NCBI GenBank assembly: GCA_945877965.1
Contig: CAMCTH010000393.1
Coordinates: 1-5,109, forward strand
Reading direction: 5' to 3'
DNA from: Planctomicrobium piriforme
GTDB taxonomy: Bacteria > Planctomycetota > Planctomycetia > Pirellulales > PNKZ01
DNA length: 5,109 nt
Position numbers and translations under genes: made by a program. Below are positions 1-5,109 of the stretch, piece by piece; positions within the stretch are counted from its first letter, which is position 1; each line of letters opens with the position of its first letter. The notes under the pieces were generated by a model, which ran no database searches, had not been told where the DNA came from, and saw nothing but the letters and a program-made list of their open reading frames with translations.

Positions 1-1977
1 CTCACCAGTTTGACGCAAGCCGAGATTCGCGCGCGGCTCGATCTGTTTGATCGCGAAGGGAAACCGGTTTCGAGCGACGAGCAGATCTCGACGATCAAGT
101 TCTCTCCCGACGGCCGCCCCGAGCCGCGGACTGTCACGTGGCGACCGCCGATTCGCGAGCCGGGCTACTATCGCGGCAAAGTCGTCATCTCGGATCGCAA
201 CGGTTTGTTGCGTGAAGACGCAACGGCGCTCGTCGTCGTCGAGCCGATCGATCGTCTGCGGCCGGGCAGCGGCTCGTTCCTCGGCGATTTCGGTTGGAGC
301 ATTCTCGAAGCTCGCGACGTCCCGCAAGCCGACGACCTGCATGTGCTGCTCTACGAAGCGGGCGTGCGACGTTTGAAATATCCCGTTTGGTTCGGTGCGA
401 CGAACACGCCTGAGGCGCGAAAGATATTGCGGTTCGTCGAGCGGTTGAACGTGCAAGGCGTGGCAGTGATCGGCACGCTGACTCCGCTGCCGTTGTCGAG
501 CGAAGGGCGCGATGTTCCCGACCTGGCGGCCGCACAAACCTTTCGCGATGCTCGCGAACGATGGTTGCCGATCGTCGAGCCGGCGATGTTCGATCTGGCG
601 TTCAAAGTCCGCGGCTGGCAACTCGGCCACGATCGCGATCTCGGGTTCCTCGCGCTCCCCGGCGCGGCCGATCGGATCGCCGTCGTGAAGAAAGAATTCG
701 ATCGCATCGAACAAGACTCGCAACTCGGCGTCGCTTGGTCGTGGCTGCAAGAGCTGCCGCCGACGAACGATCCGGCCATGCGGTTCCTCTCGCTCATCGC
801 CACGCCCGAGATGACGGCCGACGAACTCGGCCAGATGCTCGACGGCGGCGGCTTCCCGGAAGGGGTGCAGCGCTGGGTCGGTCTCTCGGCCCTCTCGCGA
901 CATGAATACGCGCAGCCCGACCGCGTGCGCGATCTCGTCGACCGGATGATCGCCGCGAAAGCGCACGGGGCGGCGGCCGTGTTCTTTGTCGATCCGTTTT
1001 CGGCCGAGAATGGCTTGATGGAGCGAAACGGTTCGCCGACGGAACTGTTCTTGCCGTGGCGCACGATCGCCGCCGCCCTCGACGGCGCGCAGCCGGCCGG
1101 TTCCATCACGCTCCCCAACGGCAGCGAAAACAAGCTCTTTCTCCGTTCCGAAGATGCCGTGCTCGTCGTCTCGTCCGACAAACCGACGGACGAAACGATC
1201 GCGCTCGACGGCAAGCTCCGCGTCACCGATCTGTGGGAGAAACAGATCGTTACGCACGCGCACGATCCGGCGGCCGGCAACGCCGCGTCGAACGGACCGG
1301 GCACGAAGTTCGCCGTCGATTCCATGCCGCTCGTCGTGACCGGCATCGATCGCGGCAGCGCGGCCTGGGATTGTGCGCTGAAGCTCGAACGCTCGCAGCT
1401 CCGCGAGGTTTTTGGGACGCCGCAACAAACGGCCTTGATCGTGCGCAACACCTATGCCCAGCCGGTCCAAGGAAAGCTGACGTTCGTCACGCCCGAGGGG
1501 TGGATCATGCGGCCGGCTGCGTTCGATGTCTCGCTCGGCGTCGGCGAAGAAGTGCGGCTGCCGGTGGAAATCACCTTGCCGACCGCGGGCGAGACGGGCG
1601 ACGTGCTGTTGCGGATCGATCACGACGTGACGGCCGACCGTCGCCGGCAGTTCGCGGTCTATCGCAACGTGCGGATCGGCGTCGGCGATGTGCTGCTCGA
1701 AGTCGAAACGCGTTACGTCGGCGACGTGCTCGAAGTCGAACAGCGGCTTGTCAATAACTCGCAATCGGCGGTGAGCTTCCGCTTCAACTTGTTCGCGCCG
1801 AATCAGCGGCGGATGCGGACGCACGTCGTCGATCTGCCGCCGGGCGGAATCGATGTGCAGTCGTACAAAATGCCGGAAGGCAAATCGCTGCAAGGCAAGA
1901 CCCTGTGGATTCGGGCCGAAGAGATCGGCGGCAATCGCGTACTGAGTGAACGCTTCACGGTCGGAGAGGAACTATGA
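1..1977 (+). CDS. Glycosidase-like multidomain protein, 5' end missing
   Basis: The frame is open from base 1 to a TGA at 1975-1977, giving 658 visible codons. A TTG at 10 could be read as a start, but it has no Shine-Dalgarno sequence and the frame stays open upstream, so I treat the gene as truncated by the window edge. The visible order is as follows. About 10-240 is a beta-rich Ig-like region. About 270-1090 has alternating strands and helices like a (beta/alpha)8 barrel, including WQLGHDRD at 616-639, where clan-A glycosidases usually carry W-x-x-G-N-E. The barrel seems to close with the strand VFFVDPF near 979-999. About 1100-1360 resembles the beta domain that follows such barrels. About 1400-1650 and 1680-1970 look like two further Ig-like domains, the first with PEGW as in NEW3-type domains. 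No membrane segment is seen. A signal peptide, if present, lies upstream. Export and carbohydrate binding are inferred, and enzymatic activity is doubtful because of the altered motif. The gene overlaps the Nif3 gene by ATGA. Confidence 0.8.
   Translation, partial: LTSLTQAEIRARLDLFDREGKPVSSDEQISTIKFSPDGRPEPRTVTWRPPIREPGYYRGKVVISDRNGLLREDATALVVVEPIDRLRPGSGSFLGDFGWSILEARDVPQADDLHVLLYEAGVRRLKYPVWFGATNTPEARKILRFVERLNVQGVAVIGTLTPLPLSSEGRDVPDLAAAQTFRDARERWLPIVEPAMFDLAFKVRGWQLGHDRDLGFLALPGAADRIAVVKKEFDRIEQDSQLGVAWSWLQELPPTNDPAMRFLSLIATPEMTADELGQMLDGGGFPEGVQRWVGLSALSRHEYAQPDRVRDLVDRMIAAKAHGAAAVFFVDPFSAENGLMERNGSPTELFLPWRTIAAALDGAQPAGSITLPNGSENKLFLRSEDAVLVVSSDKPTDETIALDGKLRVTDLWEKQIVTHAHDPAAGNAASNGPGTKFAVDSMPLVVTGIDRGSAAWDCALKLERSQLREVFGTPQQTALIVRNTYAQPVQGKLTFVTPEGWIMRPAAFDVSLGVGEEVRLPVEITLPTAGETGDVLLRIDHDVTADRRRQFAVYRNVRIGVGDVLLEVETRYVGDVLEVEQRLVNNSQSAVSFRFNLFAPNQRRMRTHVVDLPPGGIDVQSYKMPEGKSLQGKTLWIRAEEIGGNRVLSERFTVGEEL
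1681..1740 (+). repeat. Imperfect direct repeat within gene 1
   Basis: The stretch 1681-1707 is repeated at 1717-1740 after a 9-base spacer, with one codon (CTG) missing and one synonymous change (GAT to GAC). The protein reads VGDVLLEVE, then TRY, then VGDVLEVE. It could be a small internal duplication giving two successive beta strands in the last Ig-like domain, or chance similarity between two strands. Confidence 0.55.
1963..1970 (+). promoter_or_regulatory. Ribosome binding site of the Nif3 gene
   Basis: GGAGAGGA lies at 1963-1970. Its GGAG ends 7 bases before the ATG at 1974, and its GAGG ends 4 bases before. It lies within the last codons of the upstream gene and supports the ATG at 1974 as the start, with re-initiation after the overlapping TGA. 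Confidence 0.75.
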
Positions 1978-2768
1978 CGACGATCGGTGAAGTCGCGCAA
2001 TTCTTGGAGACGTTCGCACCGTCGGCCTTGGCCGCTGAGTGGGACAACGTCGGCCTGTTGTTAGGCGATCGCGCTCGGCCTGCCGCTCAGGTGATGACGT
2101 GTCTGACCGTTACGCCGGCCGTCGTTGAGGAAGCCCTCGCGGAGCGGGTCGATCTGATCGTCGCGCATCATCCGTTGCCGTTTCGTCCCGTGAAGTCGAT
2201 CACCGCCGACTCGTATTCCGGCGGCCTGCTGTGGAAGCTGGCCTCGGCGGGCGTGTCGGTTTACAGTCCGCACACCGCGTTCGATTCGGCGGCCGACGGA
2301 ATCAATCGTCGCTTGGCCGACGGCTTGGGGCTCGTCGATCTCCAACCGCTTGAGCCGATCGCCGCGTCGAGCGATCCGCGCGTCGGCGTCGGCCGGCACG
2401 GCCGCTTGCCGCGACCGACGTCGCTCCGGGATTTCACTTCGCTCGCGAAACAGTTTCTGCGCATCGATGCGATCGACGTCGTCGGCGCAGATACGCGGAT
2501 GCTCAAGCACGTCGGCATCGCGTGCGGCAGCGCCGGCGAGTTGATGAACGCCGCGATTGACGCCGGCTGCGATGCTTTCGTCACCGGCGAGGCGCGATTC
2601 CACACGGCCGTCGAAGCCGACGCCCTGGGGATCGCGCTGGTGTTGGTCGGCCACTACGCCGGCGAACGATTCGGCGTCGAGCACTTGGCGGGGATCGTCG
2701 GCAGCGCCTTCCCGCACCTGACGGCCTGGGCCGCCCGTCGCGAGAGCGACCCCTTGCGACGAGTATAA
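1974..2768 (+). CDS. Nif3/YbgI-like dinuclear metal center protein
   Basis: This 264-residue protein matches the short form of the Nif3 family, whose members form toroidal hexamers with a two-metal site. Visible family motifs are EWDNVGL (22-28), the DLIVAHHPL block (60-68), YSPHTAFD (97-104), VTGEARFH (203-210) and GHYAGE (226-231). By analogy with E. coli YbgI, H65, H66, D104, H227 and E231 should be the metal ligands, and all are present. The length is close to the usual 250 residues, so the PII-like insert found in longer members is absent. The ATG overlaps the stop of the upstream gene and is preceded by a strong ribosome binding site. The cellular function of the family is unsettled. 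Some members are annotated as GTP cyclohydrolase 1 type 2, but that should not be taken as proven here. It is probably cytosolic, in contrast to its presumably exported neighbour, so a shared pathway is not obvious. Family assignment is secure and function is open. Confidence 0.95.
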   Translation: MTTIGEVAQFLETFAPSALAAEWDNVGLLLGDRARPAAQVMTCLTVTPAVVEEALAERVDLIVAHHPLPFRPVKSITADSYSGGLLWKLASAGVSVYSPHTAFDSAADGINRRLADGLGLVDLQPLEPIAASSDPRVGVGRHGRLPRPTSLRDFTSLAKQFLRIDAIDVVGADTRMLKHVGIACGSAGELMNAAIDAGCDAFVTGEARFHTAVEADALGIALVLVGHYAGERFGVEHLAGIVGSAFPHLTAWAARRESDPLRRV

Positions 2769-2809
2769 GTCCGCATTCCTCGCGGAACGGCGGGCTCCAC
2801 GTCGCTTCG

Positions 2810-2837
2810 TTGACTCACCTTGGCGGCTGCCTAGAAT
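2810..2837 (+). promoter_or_regulatory. Sigma70-type promoter for the GT2/BshC-like pair
   Basis: TTGACT at 2810-2815 matches the -35 consensus at five of six positions. TAGAAT at 2832-2837 matches the -10 consensus at five of six. The spacer is 16 bp. It falls in the only intergenic gap and points at the glycosyltransferase. Transcription would start near 2844-2846, giving a leader of about 45 bases. No operator-like inverted repeat is visible around it. The prediction rests on motif match and position only. Confidence 0.65.
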
Positions 2838-2878
2838 GGTACGTTCCGTAAGTCTGTTTCGTACCCCAATCAGGCGGT

Positions 2879-2884
2879 GAGAGG
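2879..2884 (+). promoter_or_regulatory. Ribosome binding site of the GT2 gene
   Basis: GAGAGG at 2879-2884 is 5 bases before the ATG at 2890. An in-frame TGA at 2878-2880 partly overlaps it, so translation cannot start upstream and the ATG at 2890 is fixed as the first possible start. Confidence 0.75.
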
Positions 2885-2889
2885 TCTGC

Positions 2890-3681
2890 ATGACTCGATT
2901 TCTGACCGCCTTGCCGGTGTACAACGAGGTGAAGCACGTTCGCGCGGTGTTGGAAGAGGTTCGCCGCTACAGTCCCGAGATTCTCGCCGTCGACGACGGT
3001 TCGACCGACGGCACCTCGGCCGTCCTCGATGAGATTCCGAATCTGCACTTGGTGCGACACGAAAAGAATCGCGGCTACGGGGCCGCGCTCAAGTCGGCCT
3101 TTGAATATGCCCGAGCGAATGATTACGAGCTCGTCGTGACGATCGACTGCGACGGCCAGCATCAACCGCAGCGCATCCCCGAGTTCGTCGCCGCCGCGGA
3201 AGGTTGGGACATCGTCTCGGGGAGTCGCTATCTGAAAGTACTCCCGGGCGACAACGAAGCGCCGCCGGAGCGGAAGCGGATCAATCAGCAACTGACTGCC
3301 GAGTTAAATCGTCGGCTCGGCCTGTCGCTGACCGACGCCTTCTGCGGCTTCAAGGCGTATCGTACGGCGAAGCTCGACAAGCTCGATCTCTCCGAACTCG
3401 GCTACGCTATGCCGCTGCAACTCTGGGTCCAAGCGGCTCACGCAGGCTTGAAGATTCGCGAGCTACCGGTGCCGCGAATCTACTTGGACGAGAATCGTTC
3501 GTTCGGCGGCGCGCTCGACGACGGTTGGACGCGGCTGCAGTATTACCACTTGGTGCTCGACCGCAGCTTCGACAAGATCGGCTTGGCGAGCAGCGCCGGT
3601 GAGTTGTGGACCGGCACGCTGCACCCCGATGCGTTGAACGGCGATGCCGCGCCGAGTGCGGCCGAGGAATGTACGGGATGA
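2890..3681 (+). CDS. Family 2 glycosyltransferase, DPM1-like, soluble
   Basis: This complete 263-residue protein has the GT-A fold signatures of family 2 transferases. These are PVYNE (9-13) at the first strand, AVDDGSTDG (33-41) for nucleotide binding, NRGYGAALKSAF (60-71), and DCDGQH (86-91) as the DxD-type metal and sugar-nucleotide motif. They are followed by SGSRY (110-114) and DAFCGFKAYR (149-158) in the acceptor half. The order and spacing resemble dolichyl-phosphate mannose or polyprenyl-phosphate sugar synthases, which transfer a sugar from a nucleotide donor to a lipid phosphate. Donor and acceptor cannot be read from the sequence. No hydrophobic transmembrane segment follows the catalytic domain, so it is probably cytosolic or peripherally membrane-bound. 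The C-terminal 30 or so residues are an Ala/Asp/Glu-rich, probably disordered tail. The start is fixed by an upstream in-frame stop and a ribosome binding site. Its TGA overlaps the ATG of the next gene, implying co-translation. Confidence 0.93.
   Translation: MTRFLTALPVYNEVKHVRAVLEEVRRYSPEILAVDDGSTDGTSAVLDEIPNLHLVRHEKNRGYGAALKSAFEYARANDYELVVTIDCDGQHQPQRIPEFVAAAEGWDIVSGSRYLKVLPGDNEAPPERKRINQQLTAELNRRLGLSLTDAFCGFKAYRTAKLDKLDLSELGYAMPLQLWVQAAHAGLKIRELPVPRIYLDENRSFGGALDDGWTRLQYYHLVLDRSFDKIGLASSAGELWTGTLHPDALNGDAAPSAAEECTG
3664..3668 (+). promoter_or_regulatory. Ribosome binding site of the BshC-like gene
   Basis: GAGGA at 3664-3668, within the last codons of the glycosyltransferase gene, is 9 bases before the ATG at 3678. 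It supports that start and coupled translation across the ATGA overlap. Confidence 0.65.
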
Positions 3682-5109
3682 ATCGCGGTCGCCGACTGCA
3701 GGCTCCGCGCGAAGATCGAACGTGGCTCGTCGAGCCGCCGTTCGCGGAGTTGCCGGCGACGGTCGCAGCGAACATCGCCGCCCGTGCGACGCGCGACTCG
3801 TACGAACTGAACGGCACGACGCTCGGGCAACTCGCCGACGCCGCGCGAGCCGATCTCGTCCGCGATGCATTGCACGACACCCAGCAGTATCGCGACGTCG
3901 ACGTCAGCTCCGCGCTCCGCGCTCCGAGTTCCGCGCTCCTGTTGGCCGGCCATCAGCCGGAGCTGTTTCACCCCGGCGTGTGGGCCAAGAACTTTGCCCT
4001 CGCGAAGTTGGCGGAGAACGTCGGGGCGGTGCCGATCAATCTCGTCATCGACGGCGACACGCAGAAGTCAGCGTCGTTGCGCGTGCCGACCGGGACGGTC
4101 GACGAGCCGCACGTCGAGACCGTGCCGTTCGACGGCCCGAGCGAAGAGATCCCGCACGAGGAACGACGCGTCGTCGACGAAGCGACCTTTGCGAGTTTCG
4201 GCGAACGTGCCGCGGAGATACTCAAGCCGTTCGTCGCCGCGCCGTTGTTGGAACGATTTTGGCCGACGGTCGTCGCCCAGCATGCGCAAGGCGCGACGCT
4301 CGGCGAGTCGATCGCCCGGGCTCGGCACGCTTGGGAAGGATCGTGGGGCGTGCAGACGCTGGAGTATCGGCAGAGCCGGATGTGTGAAACCGTCGGCTTT
4401 CGACGGTTTGCTTTGCATCTGCTCGCCGAGTTGCCGCGATTTCACGCCTCCCACAATGGGGCCCTGGCCGACTACAAGCGGCAGGAAAACATACGCAGCG
4501 CGAACCATCCGGTCCCGGCCCTCGCCGGTTCGGCAAGTGATGACGACGCCGGGCTCGAAGCACCGCTCTGGCTCTGGACGGCGGCGAACCCGCGGCGTCG
4601 CCGGGTCTTTGTGCGGCGCATAGGTAGGGAGTTGGAACTATCCGATCGGGCCGAGGTTCGCGTTCGGCTGCCGCACGGCGAGTCGGGTGATGTTGCCAAG
4701 GCGGTCGAGGCGTTAGACGAACTCGCCGCGCAGGGGATCAAGCTGCGGAGTAAGGCCCTGCTGACGACGATGTATGCCCGACTCGTGCTGGGGGATCTGT
4801 TCCTGCACGGCATCGGCGGCGGGAAGTACGACGAGTTAACCGACGAGATCATTCGCCGCTTCTTTGGCTTCGCCCCGCCGGGCTACGGCATCGTCACCGC
4901 CACGCGCCGGTTGCCGATCCCCCTGCCGCCGCGGAGCGACGAGACCGAGGCTTCGCTCCGCCACGAACTTTGGGAACTTGCGCATCATCCCGAACGATTT
5001 TTACTGTCAGGGGCGTCGGGCGAAGCGACGTCGGGAGACGCAGCGCGGTGGATCGGCGAGAAACGCCGTTGGATGGAGTCGGAACCGACGCGCGAGACAG
5101 CCCGCGAAC
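3678..5109 (+). CDS. BshC-like (bacillithiol-type) protein, 3' end missing
   Basis: The frame is open from ATG 3678 to the right edge: 477 codons plus one base, with no stop. It starts inside the stop of the glycosyltransferase gene behind a GAGGA site. Two blocks recall BshC, the enzyme that adds cysteine to glucosaminyl-malate in bacillithiol synthesis. LLAGHQPELFHPG (88-100), followed by KNFALAKLAE and VPINLVIDGD (118-127), parallels BshC's TGQQ-x-GLF-x-GP, K-x-x-x-x-x-x-LA and VPVFW-x-x-x-EDHD. The block at 354-386 (LRSKALL, then LHGIGGGKYDE) parallels BshC's LRP-x-x-QD, P-x-x-x-Y-x-GGP-x-E-x-x-Y. Differences are clear: TGQQ becomes AGHQ, and the EDHD segment becomes DGDT. It may therefore be a divergent subfamily with another substrate. 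The residues after 415 are charged and probably helical, as in BshC's C-terminal coiled coil. No signal peptide or membrane segment is seen. Coding status is firm; the BshC relationship is from motif memory and moderate. Confidence 0.8.
   Translation, partial: MNRGRRLQAPREDRTWLVEPPFAELPATVAANIAARATRDSYELNGTTLGQLADAARADLVRDALHDTQQYRDVDVSSALRAPSSALLLAGHQPELFHPGVWAKNFALAKLAENVGAVPINLVIDGDTQKSASLRVPTGTVDEPHVETVPFDGPSEEIPHEERRVVDEATFASFGERAAEILKPFVAAPLLERFWPTVVAQHAQGATLGESIARARHAWEGSWGVQTLEYRQSRMCETVGFRRFALHLLAELPRFHASHNGALADYKRQENIRSANHPVPALAGSASDDDAGLEAPLWLWTAANPRRRRVFVRRIGRELELSDRAEVRVRLPHGESGDVAKAVEALDELAAQGIKLRSKALLTTMYARLVLGDLFLHGIGGGKYDELTDEIIRRFFGFAPPGYGIVTATRRLPIPLPPRSDETEASLRHELWELAHHPERFLLSGASGEATSGDAARWIGEKRRWMESEPTRETARE
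3908..3941 (+). repeat. Heptanucleotide tandem repeat inside the BshC-like gene
   Basis: Nearly five 7-base units run from 3908 to 3941: CTCCGCG twice, then CTCCGAG, TTCCGCG and a degenerate CTCCTG. Three units equal seven codons, so the protein shows SSALRAP followed by SSALL (residues 77-88). It lies directly before the conserved AGHQPELFHPG strand. It looks like slippage-derived sequence tolerated in a loop. Confidence 0.75.

Larger units (their letters stand above)
2769..2889 (+). other. Only intergenic gap; holds a promoter candidate
   Basis: These 121 bases separate the two coupled gene pairs. They contain a sigma70-like promoter candidate and the glycosyltransferase ribosome binding site. 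No convincing terminator for the upstream pair was found: the only hairpin (2770-2786) has a 5-bp stem and no T-run. No small ORF or RNA gene was recognised. Confidence 0.7.

Noticed and set aside
10..12. TTG as the true start of gene 1
   Set aside because: There is no ribosome binding site, the frame is open to base 1, and the protein begins within a beta domain. Truncation at the window edge fits better.
351..1451. Long minus-strand open frame of 366 residues
   Set aside because: It is a shadow antisense to gene 1. The translation is Ser/Arg/Ala-rich with no recognisable motif, as expected from high-GC antisense.
2770..2786. Hairpin TCCGC/GCGGA as a terminator for the upstream pair
   Set aside because: The stem is only 5 bp with a 7-base loop and no following T-run.
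2061..2924. Minus-strand open frame of 287 residues across the intergenic gap
   Set aside because: It lies opposite the motif-rich Nif3 gene and the GT2 start. Its Arg/Gly-rich translation matches no family I know.
2890..3681. Calling the glycosyltransferase BshA
   Set aside because: BshA is a GT4 (GT-B fold) enzyme of about 375 residues. This protein has GT-A family 2 motifs and 263 residues.
3644..4623. Two other plus-strand open frames (3644-4387 and 3865-4623)
   Set aside because: Both are Arg/Ser-rich and overlap the frame from 3678, which has a ribosome binding site, ATGA coupling and BshC-like motifs.
3678..5109. Calling the last gene bshC outright
   Set aside because: The TGQQ and EDHD signatures are altered and bshA/bshB are not present in the window, so only a distant relationship is supported.

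Overview
The window is a compact, high-GC, entirely plus-strand stretch from a bacterium. Codon use is rich in GAT-CGC, TCG and GTC, and it carries a large glycosidase-like, probably exported protein. Both points suggest a planctomycete (Pirellulales-type), but this is an inference with no marker gene behind it. Four coding regions fill about 97% of the sequence. No RNA gene, mobile element, CRISPR array or phage gene was seen.

Layout: (1) Bases 1-1977 hold the 3' part of a gene that enters from the left edge. It encodes a multidomain protein with a beta N-terminal region, a glycosidase-like (beta/alpha)8 barrel with an altered acid/base motif, and beta-sandwich domains. (2) Bases 1974-2768 encode a complete Nif3/YbgI-family dinuclear-metal protein, which overlaps gene 1 by the four bases ATGA. 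(3) Bases 2769-2889 are the only intergenic gap. It contains a good sigma70-type promoter candidate (TTGACT, 16 bp, TAGAAT). (4) Bases 2890-3681 encode a complete soluble family 2 glycosyltransferase of the dolichyl-phosphate-mannose-synthase-like type. (5) From 3678 to the right edge runs a gene that overlaps the glycosyltransferase by ATGA. Its protein shows distant motif-level resemblance to BshC, the cysteine-adding enzyme of bacillithiol synthesis.

The genes form two translationally coupled pairs: barrel protein with Nif3, and glycosyltransferase with BshC-like protein. The second pair probably has its own promoter. The most interesting point is the second pair. A glycosyltransferase is coupled to a divergent BshC-like protein, so the pair may act on one small glycosylated metabolite or glycolipid. 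Nothing in the window proves this, and the glycosyltransferase is not of the BshA (GT4) type. A heptanucleotide tandem repeat sits inside the BshC-like gene directly before its best conserved motif.
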